From Henckelia pumila (lineage: Eukaryota; Streptophyta; Magnoliopsida; Lamiales; Gesneriaceae), in the NCBI RefSeq assembly GCF_033568475.1, contig NW_027331831.1:11346001-11410000 (forward strand): a stretch of 64,000 bases of DNA, given 5' to 3'. The notes under the pieces were generated by a model. The model saw only the letters and a program-made list of their open reading frames with translations, was not told the origin of the DNA and ran no database searches. A program made the position numbers and the translations under genes. This document shows, one piece after another, positions 23,528 to 32,612 of the stretch; within the stretch, counting starts at the first letter, position 1, and every line of letters starts with the position of its first letter.

Positions 23528-25099
23528 GTGTTTGCATTAGATAAATTTCGATCCTATTTAATTGGTTATACTACTATTGTTTATACTGATCATTTTGCCA
23601 TAAAATATTTATCAAATAAACAAGATGCTAAGCCGAGATTAATAAGATGGATTTTGTTGTTACAAGAATTTGATCTTGTAATAAAAGATAAAAAAGGAAA
23701 AGAAAATGTAGTAGCCGATCATTTATCAAGAATAATTTTTGAATCGTCTCAAAATGAAATACTAATAAGTGAAAATTTTCCGGATGATCAACTATTCTAT
23801 GCTACTACTATACCTTGGTTTGCTAATATTGTAAATTTTCTTGTGACAAATAAAATTACTTCTCATTGGAGTTCACAAGATAAAAAAAAATTCTTGAAAG
23901 AGGTCAAAAAATTTTATTGGGATGATCCTTATTTGTTTAAGTATTGTCCTGATCAAGTTTTTCGACGATGCATACCCTACAATGAGGTAAGTAGTGTCAT
24001 TAAATTTTGTCATTCTGAGGCATGTGGAGGTCATTTTTCGTCAAAGAAAACAGCTGCAAAAATCTTTCAATGTGGATTTTATTGGCCTTCTTTATTCAAA
24101 GATACGCATTCATTTTGCAAATCTTGTAAAAATTGTCAGAAAATGGGTTCAATTTCAAAACGAAACATGATGCCTTTAAATCCAATCATGATTATTGAAA
24201 TATTTGACAGTTGGGGAATAGATTTTATGGGTCCATTTCCATTATCTTTTGGATTTACTTATATTTTAGTGGCTGTTGATTATGTTTCAAAATGGATTGA
24301 AGCAATTGCATGTAGAACTAATGATCAAAAAGTTGTGATAAAATTTTTGAAAGAAAATATTTTTAGTCGATTTGGAATACCTAGAGCTATAATAAGTGAT
24401 GGGGGAAGTCATTTTATAAATAAATCATTTTTTTCGTTGTTAAGAAAATATGGTATTACACATAAAGTTTCTACTCCATATCACCCTCAGACGAATGGTC
24501 AGGTTGAACTTGCAAATAAAGAAATAAAACCAATTTTGGAAAAAACGGTCAATCCAAATCGAAAAGATGGGTCTTTAAGATTAAGTGATGCATTATGGGC
24601 ATATAGAACTGCATTTAAAACATCATTGGAGATGTCACCATATAGATTAATTTTTGGTAAGCATTGTCATCTATCTGTTGAAATTGAACATAAAGCTTAT
24701 TGGGCTATTAAAGCATTTAATACTAATTTAGATGATGCATCTAAATTAAGAAAATTGCAACTGAATGAACTAGAAGAATTAAGAAATGACGCATATGAAA
24801 ATGCAAAGATTTATAAAGATAAAACAAAAGCCTTTCATGATAAAAATATTATGAGAAAATCGTTTGAAATTGGACAAAAAGTTTTACTTTATAATTCTCG
24901 CTTGCATTTGTTTCCAGGAAAACTTAGATCACGATGGACAGCTCCATATGTTGTAAAAAATGTTTATCCTCATGGTGCTGTTGATGTTGAAAATTCTAAA
25001 AATAATAATGTGTTTAAAGTTAATGGGCAAAGGCTTAAATCATTTTTAGAAAATGAAATTCATAATGATGAGTTTATGCCTTTATATGATCCAAATTAA
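23528..25099 (+). CDS. Element E RNase H end and integrase
   Basis: A 523-residue open frame starts inside RNase H ([31 protein letters not shown]). It continues through an integrase with the HHCC zinc site ([10 protein letters not shown] and CKSCKNCQ), the catalytic triad in [16 protein letters not shown] and [10 protein letters not shown], and a C-terminal DNA-binding part ending at ATG-less stop 25097. Integrase would join element DNA to the chromosome. The frame itself is intact, but it is separated from upstream pol by frameshifts. Confidence 0.85.
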   Translation: MFALDKFRSYLIGYTTIVYTDHFAIKYLSNKQDAKPRLIRWILLLQEFDLVIKDKKGKENVVADHLSRIIFESSQNEILISENFPDDQLFYATTIPWFANIVNFLVTNKITSHWSSQDKKKFLKEVKKFYWDDPYLFKYCPDQVFRRCIPYNEVSSVIKFCHSEACGGHFSSKKTAAKIFQCGFYWPSLFKDTHSFCKSCKNCQKMGSISKRNMMPLNPIMIIEIFDSWGIDFMGPFPLSFGFTYILVAVDYVSKWIEAIACRTNDQKVVIKFLKENIFSRFGIPRAIISDGGSHFINKSFFSLLRKYGITHKVSTPYHPQTNGQVELANKEIKPILEKTVNPNRKDGSLRLSDALWAYRTAFKTSLEMSPYRLIFGKHCHLSVEIEHKAYWAIKAFNTNLDDASKLRKLQLNELEELRNDAYENAKIYKDKTKAFHDKNIMRKSFEIGQKVLLYNSRLHLFPGKLRSRWTAPYVVKNVYPHGAVDVENSKNNNVFKVNGQRLKSFLENEIHNDEFMPLYDPN

Positions 25100-25113
25100 T
25101 TGTTACTTATATT

Positions 25114-25131
25114 TTCATTTTATTTTTGCAG
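25114..25131 (+). promoter_or_regulatory. Splice-acceptor-like site before accessory ORF 1
   Basis: A T-rich run ending TTTTATTTTTGCAG lies just after the integrase stop and 114 bases before the Cys-rich ORF start. It has the look of a plant 3' splice site. A spliced subgenomic mRNA is an inference. Confidence 0.4.
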
Positions 25132-25244
25132 AATTGAGTTCACTTCCCGTTAAGTGGCAGATAACGGTACTCCGTGACTTTTTTTAGTCGGTTTTATTTC
25201 AATTTCTCAAAATAATTGAAATTTTTTTTTTCTTTATTTTCATA

Positions 25245-25685
25245 ATGGATGAAGCTATCAAAGAACATGGTAAATATTTTCCATCTGTTTCTAAAAAAGT
25301 TTTGAGAATGATTTATGAAGGCAAATGTGAAAGATTGAGAATGCTTATACAAAAAGGAATTTTGGAGGATATTCGTCTTATAATTGAAGCCAAAGTTCTA
25401 TTGGGTGGTGCAGTTCCAAAATTTTTACTTGTTCGAAATATGTCTGGACTAGAAAAAAGCACCTATGCAAAGAAAAGGAGGGTCAAGAGGTTAGATGTTT
25501 GTCATAAATGTGCCAGATGGACTTGTGATAGACGATGCAGATCTTTGGGATATGTTTCCACAAATAGAGAAGATAAAATTGATTTCATTAAGAATGAGCT
25601 GAGTAAAGAGTCATTAGATGATATCTCATTGACTCTTGAGACGCATTCTAGTGGAGATGTGCAAAGTCAACTTCTCCGTTTATGA
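25245..25685 (+). CDS. Accessory ORF 1 of element E: small basic Cys-cluster protein
   Basis: The protein has 146 residues and starts at ATG 25245, after integrase and in front of the LOG ORF. I do not recognise its family with certainty. A helical, charged N-terminal half (residues 1-70) is followed by a basic stretch KKRRVKR (76-82). Directly after it comes a cysteine cluster, CHKCARWTCDRRC (Cys86, 89, 94, 98), that could bind one zinc ion. The C-terminal third is acidic and Ser-rich. The basic-stretch-plus-CHxC layout recalls small nucleic-acid-binding proteins of plant RNA viruses such as the carlavirus Cys-rich family, several of which suppress silencing. That is layout resemblance only. 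The ORF is intact although the neighbouring pol is broken. Confidence 0.65.
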   Translation: MDEAIKEHGKYFPSVSKKVLRMIYEGKCERLRMLIQKGILEDIRLIIEAKVLLGGAVPKFLLVRNMSGLEKSTYAKKRRVKRLDVCHKCARWTCDRRCRSLGYVSTNREDKIDFIKNELSKESLDDISLTLETHSSGDVQSQLLRL

Positions 25686-25948
25686 AAACTATTCCAAGCA
25701 CAACGTCATGGTAATGGTCTTTGGGAATTTGACTAAAAAAGACCCTATTTGCCAATTTATAAGAAAATTGGATGTTAAGCCAACCCTCGACTCATAAATA
25801 TTAAAGGAACACTGTGAGCCACAATCACTGTATATACGCATGCATGTCATTATTATATATTATTATTTTTATTGTTTTTGTTATTATGTTCACACCTGTA
25901 TTCCTATTTCTGTCGTATTCCTTGTTTTCCTTATAAAATCACTCAACT

Positions 25949-25966
25949 ATCTCTATATTTTTGCAG
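25949..25966 (+). promoter_or_regulatory. Splice-acceptor-like site before the LOG ORF
   Basis: ATCTCTATATTTTTGCAG ends 18 bases before the LOG start codon. It is T-rich, ends CAG and resembles the site before accessory ORF 1. It suggests expression from a spliced element RNA, which the sequence alone does not prove. Confidence 0.4.
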
Positions 25967-25984
25967 AAAAGAAAAGAAAAATAC

Positions 25985-26629
25985 ATGGCAGGATCTGCTT
26001 CACAAAAATTAAAAAATATTTGTGTATTTTGTGGTTCTAATACTGGGAAGAGTGAAATATTTGTTGATGCAGTAATTAATCTTGGAAACAAGTTAGCAGA
26101 GAGAAAAATTCACTTGGTATACGGAGGAGGTAATATTGGGTTAATGAGATCTATTTCAACAGCAGCTCATCTTGGAGGTAGTCAGGTTTTGGGTACTATT
26201 CCTACAACTTTATCTTTAGCTGAAGGAAATATTACAGGTGTTACGATTGGGGAAGAGTTGAAAGTTTCATCAATGTACGAAAGAATAACTAAAATGATAG
26301 AAAATTCTGATGCTTTTATTGCCTTACCTGGTGGTTTTGGTACTTTAGAAGAAATTTTTCATGTTGTTTCTTGGGCACAACTTAATATTCATAATAAACC
26401 TGTTGACTTGTTGAATATCAATAACTATTATGATGATTTGTTTACTTTTCTTGATGTAGCTGTGGAACAAAATTTCATTTCAAAAAATTCACGAAGGATG
26501 CTCATCTCTGCTTCGAATGAAGACCAATTAATTGATGATCTCCAAGCCTTTGTTCATCAACCTGATTCGGCTATAACAAATATCATTTGGTCTCAACCAA
26601 CCAGTAAGAAAAGGAAACTGGATCATTGA
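25985..26629 (+). CDS. LOG: LOG-family cytokinin riboside 5'-monophosphate phosphoribohydrolase in a retrotransposon
   Basis: The intronless 214-residue ORF starts at ATG 25985; an in-frame extension upstream lacks an ATG. It has family-typical length and motifs: CVFCGSNTGK (13-22), LVYGGGNIGLM (44-54), the conserved Arg100 in YERITKM, and the signature PGGFGTLEE (115-123) followed by WAQLNIHNKPV. LOG enzymes split cytokinin nucleotides into active free base plus ribose phosphate, usually in cytosol and nucleus. Host plant LOG genes normally have several introns, so an intronless copy suggests RNA-mediated capture. It sits between integrase and the 3' LTR of element E, in the same orientation, with the AT-rich codon use of E. 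A basic KKRK (208-211) near the C-terminus could act in nuclear import. Substitutions include D for G in the KPVGLLN motif. Activity is inferred. Confidence 0.85.
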   Translation: MAGSASQKLKNICVFCGSNTGKSEIFVDAVINLGNKLAERKIHLVYGGGNIGLMRSISTAAHLGGSQVLGTIPTTLSLAEGNITGVTIGEELKVSSMYERITKMIENSDAFIALPGGFGTLEEIFHVVSWAQLNIHNKPVDLLNINNYYDDLFTFLDVAVEQNFISKNSRRMLISASNEDQLIDDLQAFVHQPDSAITNIIWSQPTSKKRKLDH

Positions 26630-26933
26630 TTCAACATGTCACGAAATGGTTTGTGTTTGTTCCTTATCTTCAATAAATTCCAGGTGATATCTCTTTCATC
26701 ATATACTCTTTATTTTTCTTTAAAAAGAAAAACTAAAAACAATGTCATATTCAGGTTTGGGGGAGGGTTTATCTCTAAAAAAAAAATTATTAAAATTTTA
26801 AAAATAAAAAAAATATATTGCTATAATAATATTTATTTTTCTTTTTCAATGGCAGAGTAAGGAGCGAAAAACTCCTGACACGCATTAGTTTTTATTTATC
26901 ATATTATCACAATAGATTAGATTTTAATATTCC
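26630..26933 (+). other. Element E sequence between LOG and insertion F
   Basis: AT-rich untranslated sequence with one ATTCCAG|GTGATA splice-like site near 26680. The last five bases, ATTCC (26929-26933), are the target duplication of element F, repeated at 36895-36899. Confidence 0.5.
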
Positions 26934-28311
26934 TGATAAGTGTATTTTATACACTTAATTTATATATGATTTTAATTGTTAAATATTTGTTTCGAGCAGA
27001 TTTATGTGGGTATTGTGTTGTTTTTGTGATTGTAGGAAATTATGGTGATTTTGTAAATTATGAAATTTTGAGGAGAAAAATAAGAAGTTTAGAAGAGAAA
27101 GAGTAAAGAATGGAGAAAGAAGAAAAGAGAAGAAACGTACAGAAGAGAAGAAGAGAAAGAATGAACAGTGTTGGGCTTTCTTATTTGGGCCAAAATTCAG
27201 CGTTTGTTTTTAGCGCCTAAAGAAACGCTATCGCGCTGTTTCTATTTCTCTGAGAATTGGAGTCGAGATAAAGGGGCGCCCGCGCCGTTCTTAGAGCGCC
27301 CGCTCCGTGGCTGAATTGGAAAGATTTTATTAAGACGGGCAATTAATTCTTGGGCTTGATTTTGTGGGCTTGTGTGCACGCTATAAAAGGATTTTTGGGC
27401 AGACTTGAAAAAGGAGGAGCCGCCACAATATTTTATACAGAAATCAGGTTTGATCGTGATTGGCGGAGGATTTATCTTGAGCTTAATCTGAAGAACGAAG
27501 ACGGAGTTCGATAGTCCGGACACGGCGTCGACGACGGATTTGTTTCTTATCTTTTATTTAATTCTGAACATGTTTGAATTTATTATTTATTGTTTTCAGA
27601 ATTTTAGTATTACTAATTTTTATAGTCTAGAGGTCGGATGAAACCTGGTGTAGACACTTTCATGAATTTTTGATTTTATTGAATTGGATTTCTTTTAGAT
27701 TAATTGTTTTTTCTAGAATTGATTGTCTTTTCAATTATCTGATCAATAATTGATTTGTTATATTTATTTGAAATCATTGCTCGGGAGAGGGGATTTTGAA
27801 TAGGACATTAGAAACTACACTGTTAATTATTTATACAGCTCGGGAGAGTGTATGATTTTAACAGAGCTTTTAAAAAAAAGAACATTGTTTTGTGATAGAT
27901 CACTGCGATAAATTCTTAATAGGGATATTAGAATTTAATTGTAGTTGATAAACATTATTTGTTGCTCGGGAGAGGGAAATAATAAACGTAAGTGTTCTTG
28001 GCTATTAATTGATTGGAATTCATGAAAATTAATTAATTAGGATTGATTGTTGTTGAAACCAGGTGAAATCTATACCTTTAGACCGTTATTCTCTGATTGA
28101 ATTTTAATCTGAAAGTTGTGTGCGTGCTTTTAAATTATCTGATTATTTATTTTATTGCAAAATTTTCAAAGTTTGATTTTCTAGATAAAGTTTGGACTAT
28201 TCTAATTACAAGTACTAAATATTTTCATTTTACTCCCTGTGGGATCGATATCTGAATTATTCACTATATTAAAACTTGACACTCGTACGCTTGCGAGGAA
28301 AATTCACAACA
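26934..28311 (+). repeat. Element F 5' LTR
   Basis: The U3 part contains GCGCTATCGCGC and GGCGCCCGCGCC words (27218-27310), then TATAAAAG at 27382-27389. GCTCGGGAGAG occurs three times in the downstream half (27779, 27839, 27963). Confidence 0.9.
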
Positions 28312-28316
28312 AGTTT

Positions 28317-28333
28317 TTGGCGCCGTTGCCGGG
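28317..28333 (+). other. Primer-binding site of element F
   Basis: TGGCGCCGTTGCCGGGG lies a few bases after the LTR end. This sequence is typical of Athila/Tat elements, usually assigned to tRNA-Asp or a related tRNA. Confidence 0.8.
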
Positions 28334-28451
28334 GAGTAAATTTTGATTATTTTTTAGTCCTGTTACCAATTAGTCTAGATTTTAATTTAGAGTTTTTATT
28401 TTATTTTCTAAGTTACTAATTAATTTTTTTCTTATCTTTTAATTGCAGTCT

Positions 28452-30695
28452 ATGCGACGATCTCAAAGTGCTAATTCTCTACTGTTTGATCCGGAGATCG
28501 AGCGCACTACACGTACTTTAAGACGAGCTAGAAGAGAAGAAATTGAAAGAATGGCTGAACAAGAAGCAAATCAAGCTCCCCTAGTGCCAATTAGAGATCA
28601 CTTCCGACCGACGATCCAGACTCACTATTCTGGAATCGCTCGAGGAATTATCAATGCAAACAATTTTGAGCTGAAGCCTGCATTGATAAACATGGTTCAA
28701 TCGAACCAATTTAATGGGAGTGCCACAGCTGATCCTTATCTACATCTCAGGACCTTCTTAGAAATTACTGATATGGTAAAATTTAATGGTGTTCCTGAAG
28801 ATATTATACGCTTACGCTTGTTTCTATTTTCTCTCAGGGATCAAGCCAGAAGTTGGTTGCAATCACTGCCACTTGGAAGCATCACTACTTGGGAGGTGAT
28901 GGCAGAAAAATTTCTTGCAAAATATTTTCCTCCTGCCAAAACCACCCAACTGAAGATCGAGATCAGCACCTTCCGGCAGATGGACACTGAACAGTTATAC
29001 GAGGCGTGGGAAAGGTATAAAGAATTATTAAGACGTTGTCCTAACCACAATTTTGCAGATTGGGAACAGATCGAGTGGTTTTACAACGGACTGAATGCGC
29101 CTACAAAGATGAATGTCGATTCTGCTGCTGGAGGTACTATATTTGCGAAGGATCATGTTCAGGCTTATGATATGTTGGAGGAGATGACGGTCAATAGTTT
29201 CCAATGGCCATCGGAGCGTATAGGAGTAAAGAAGCCAGCTGGAGTGTATGCAGTGGATCCTCTCATGTCCATCACTGCTCAGTTATCTACACTGACTACA
29301 CAGGTAGCTTCTCTGAATAAAATTAATATTGCAGATTCAACTGGAGTTGAAGGATCACCGGCCATAGAGCAAGTCAATTATATAAATCCAAATGGCTACC
29401 GAGGATATGGAGCGTACAGAGGTAATCCTATTTCCAATACTTTTCACCCTAATTTGCGGAATAATGAAAATTTTTCATATACTAACAATACTAATAAGGG
29501 TGATGGTAAGTTGTCTTTGGAGGATATGGTTAGTACCTTTGTGCAGGAATCAGGTAAGCGGATGGCAAGAACTGAGTCTCGCCTTGACAGCTTGGAGACG
29601 CACATGACCAACATGGGTGCTGTATTGCAATCCATGGAGACTAGTATTGGGCAGTTGACGAATGCACTGAAGGACAACAATCGCGGCCAGTTTCCTTGCA
29701 ATACTGAGGTGAATCCCAAGGAGCAGTGCAATTCCATAATAGTGCGGAGTGCCAAAGACGTTGGAGTTCAAATTCCTACTGTTGCGGATAAGAAACTTGA
29801 GAAAAAAGTTAAGGAGAAAGATAAGGAGCTTGAATCTGAGCCAAAACCGATGTATAAGCCTTCACTTTCATACCCGCAAAGGTTCAAGAAGAAAGCATTG
29901 GACGAGCAATTTTCCAAGTTCTTGGAGATTTTTAAGAAGATTCACATCAATATTCCCTTTGCTGAAGCTTTAGAACAAATGCCGAATTATGCGAAGTTAA
30001 TCAAGGAGGTGATGTCCAAGAAGAGGAGGCTGCTAGAGAACGAGGTAGTGAATTTAACGGAAGAGTGCAGTGCGGTGCTCCAAAAGAAGATGCCACAAAA
30101 TCTTAAGGATCCAGGGAGTTTTACTATTCCTTGCACTATTGGCTCTTCTTATTTTAATAATGCACTTTGCGATTTAGGAGCTAGCATTAATCTCATGCCC
30201 TTGTCTGTTTTCAGGAGCTTAGGACTTGGTGAGGTGAAGCCCACCATGATCGCGTTGCAGTTGGCTGATCGATCTATCACATATCCGCTTGGAATCATTG
30301 AAGATGTTTTGGTAAAAGTAGATAAATTTATTTTTCCAGCGAATTTTTTTGTGTTAGATATGGAGGAGGATGCAAACATGCCCCTGATATTGGGGAGACC
30401 TTTCTTGGCCACTGCCGATGCCAAGATAGAGGTGAAGAGAGGTGCATTGTCAATGGGTGTGGACGGTGAGAGTGTAATTTTTAATATATTCATGAAGTCA
30501 TCTAACACCCCTATTGAAAAATTATGCTTGATAGAGCCGGTTATGAATTTGGAGGGTCGTTCAAAAGCCGATATTGCGATTGATTCATCGAACGCGAGAG
30601 CGCCAAAACTACCAAAGAAGGCCACGAAAAAAGCAAAATTTAAAAGGCGGTTCGTGGAATTTATTTGGCAAGTGAAAGAGAAGGGGAAGAATTAA
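28452..30695 (+). CDS. Element F gag with aspartic-protease-like domain
   Basis: The ORF is about 747 residues from ATG 28452, directly preceded by a splice-acceptor-like TTTTAATTGCAG. The retrotransposon gag domain covers about residues 75-230 (TADPYLHLRTFLEI, ARSWLQSLP, EKFLAKYFPP, LRRCPNHNF). A variable coiled middle follows, then a Lys/Glu-rich stretch. The Athila-type protease region is at about 540-680 with ALCDLGASINLMP, LQLADRSITYPLG and LILGRPFLATADA, so the catalytic Asp is present. The ORF ends after a basic tail, where other Athila elements would continue into reverse transcriptase. It is open throughout, which fits a young element relying on helper pol. Confidence 0.88.
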   Translation: MRRSQSANSLLFDPEIERTTRTLRRARREEIERMAEQEANQAPLVPIRDHFRPTIQTHYSGIARGIINANNFELKPALINMVQSNQFNGSATADPYLHLRTFLEITDMVKFNGVPEDIIRLRLFLFSLRDQARSWLQSLPLGSITTWEVMAEKFLAKYFPPAKTTQLKIEISTFRQMDTEQLYEAWERYKELLRRCPNHNFADWEQIEWFYNGLNAPTKMNVDSAAGGTIFAKDHVQAYDMLEEMTVNSFQWPSERIGVKKPAGVYAVDPLMSITAQLSTLTTQVASLNKINIADSTGVEGSPAIEQVNYINPNGYRGYGAYRGNPISNTFHPNLRNNENFSYTNNTNKGDGKLSLEDMVSTFVQESGKRMARTESRLDSLETHMTNMGAVLQSMETSIGQLTNALKDNNRGQFPCNTEVNPKEQCNSIIVRSAKDVGVQIPTVADKKLEKKVKEKDKELESEPKPMYKPSLSYPQRFKKKALDEQFSKFLEIFKKIHINIPFAEALEQMPNYAKLIKEVMSKKRRLLENEVVNLTEECSAVLQKKMPQNLKDPGSFTIPCTIGSSYFNNALCDLGASINLMPLSVFRSLGLGEVKPTMIALQLADRSITYPLGIIEDVLVKVDKFIFPANFFVLDMEEDANMPLILGRPFLATADAKIEVKRGALSMGVDGESVIFNIFMKSSNTPIEKLCLIEPVMNLEGRSKADIAIDSSNARAPKLPKKATKKAKFKRRFVEFIWQVKEKGKN

Positions 30696-30735
30696 TCCCG
30701 TGAAAGTCGGGCTGACGACTTTAAACCAAGCGCTA

Positions 30736-30753
30736 CTTGGGAGGCAACCCAAG
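30736..30753 (+). other. Hairpin after gag of element F
   Basis: CTTGGGAGGCAACCCAAG is a perfect 6-bp stem with a six-base loop, 41 bases after the gag stop. I recall a similar TTGGGAGGCAACCCAA box downstream of pol in Athila-type elements. A role in RNA export, packaging or translation is a guess. Confidence 0.5.
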
Positions 30754-30894
30754 CATTTTTTTTATTTTATTTTATTTTATTTGTTTTTATTTTCAGTTTA
30801 TTTAATTTTTGTTATTTAATGTTTTAAGTTTTTTTTTATTTTAAATTTTTGAGCTAATTTTTCTTAATTTTCAAAAATTTGCAGGGCTCCAGAA

Positions 30895-31215
30895 ATCTCA
30901 AATTCGAGCAAGAGGCGCGCCCGCCCATGTACGGGAGCGCCCGCGCCTTACCTGGACCAAAGTGGAGTTATTTTGCGACTTAAAAGCGCGTCCGCGCCAC
31001 TCCATTCGAGCCCCCGCGCCTTCCCTTCGTTGCGGTAATACACAATAGCTCATACACAAGCGCTATCGCCCTCCGGAACCGCGCTACACAAGCGCTAACG
31101 CGCTCCCTCTAAGCGCAAGATCTTGCGCTATCGCGCCCGTCAACCGCGCTTAATCTAAGCGCTATCGCCCTCCGAAACTGCGCTACACGAGGCGCTATCG
31201 CGCAACATCTGATAT
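30895..31215 (+). repeat. GC-rich motif array in element F interior
   Basis: About 320 bases hold many copies of GCGCTATCGC, GCGCTACAC and GCGCCCGCGCC words in an otherwise AT-rich element. The same words occur in the F LTR U3 (27218-27310). The array ends shortly before the second ORF and could be a second promoter region or a relic of LTR sequence. Confidence 0.55.
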
Positions 31216-31732
31216 TTAAAGCGCAACATCTGAGATTTAAAATCCTAATTTGCTCCTCCTCACGATCTCTCTTTTGAGTCCCGCTCTAAATCTCACATTT
31301 TGGCACAATCATCGAAAATCTTGCACTCAACAAAATGTCATCATCTCTGGGATGTTGATCTTCATTACAAGGCCATTGTAAATCTGGGATTCTCAGAATT
31401 TGATCTTGCTCCATCCACGCCTCGCACAGAACATGGGAATCTACCGGGGTTTGGGACGTTTTCGTTCTTGAATGGTACAAAGCTAAAATTTTATCTATTA
31501 CATTTATGCCGTGATATAAGTTGGTGTGTTGAGGCTGTTTGGGTGTTTGAATTGTGGGGTGAAGAACATTTGGTAGTGAACTTTCTATATTATTGTCTTC
31601 ATGCATGCCAAGTGTTTGTTAAATTGTTTGGGTTAAAGTTGTGTTTGCACATTGCTGGAGTCGGTTGAAGTTTAGTGTTGGGATTGTGAGAATTCCATCT
31701 GTAATTGATTTGAGTTGAATTATTGAGTTACA

Positions 31733-32612
31733 ATGCCACCGAAAACCAAAGGGAAAGGAGCAATTTCTTCGTCCTCTACTGCTTCATATGATAGACACAG
31801 ATTTTGGAATGCCACAGCAGAGGAGTATTGTTTTGATGTAATGGAGCGAGGGACGCACAATGAAAGAGGAATGAGTTTGAGAGAGCATAGTGCACCGGCG
31901 TTAATTGAAGCTAAGAGAAGAGGTTGGGAGACATTTGTTAGGAGTCCACCAGATGCTGTTATATCATTGATTCATGAGTTTTATGCAAATTTAATGGTCA
32001 AAGACGTGAATCTGAAAGTTCGAGTTTGAGGAAAATTGGTGCCTTTTGATAAGAGTACAATTAACCGTCTCTATGAAATGCCGGATTTGGACATTTCTGA
32101 TGATGAGTATGAGGTATTTAAGAATGAGTCATATCCAGAGAATATTATAATTCAGACTTTGTGTCATGATGGGGCGGAATGGAAGAGGAATTCAAAGGAT
32201 GAAGCTGTTGCATTTCCATCCATCTTTCTTAGACGAGAAGCGAATAATTGGCATGAGTTTGTGGCTGCCAGAATTTTGCCATCTGGGCATACATCTGATG
32301 TGACTAAGGTTAGAGCTGGTCTGGTGTACTGCATTGTCACTGAAAAATCTGTTGATGCTGGGAGGGTGATTCAGGAGTCTATTATTGCTGCAGTTAGGGG
32401 TTCCTCGACTATCAGTTTACCCCACTCGTCTTTGATTACTCAACTTTGCCGGTTAGCTGGTGTTGTGTGGGATGATACGGAGCAGATTCTTCCAATTCGA
32501 GGTCCTATAAGAATTACTGGTGCATTGAGACGGGACAAGTAGAAGAAAGCAGCCAGTACTTCTGAACAGGCAGCTGAACCACCGCAACCCTCGGATCCAC
32601 TACCACACTTTG
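31733..32612 (+). pseudogene. Element F ORF2, first part: putative plant transposon protein domain
   Basis: The frame from ATG 31733 reads through TGA at 32027 and TAG at 32540 to the Cassandra insertion at 32613. The sequence resembles the putative plant transposon protein domain found with Athila-type elements: FYANLMVKDVNLKVRV, FDKSTINRLYEMP, WHEFVAARILPSGHTSDVTKVRAGLVYCI, SLITQLCRLAGV. Its function is not known to me. The two nonsense changes are single-base events in the same frame, so damage is light. It continues at 33584 after the insertion. Confidence 0.65.

Noticed and set aside
31286-31668. ORFs on both strands between gag and ORF2 of element F
   Set aside because: They sit in untranslated sequence after the GC-rich array and show no domain.
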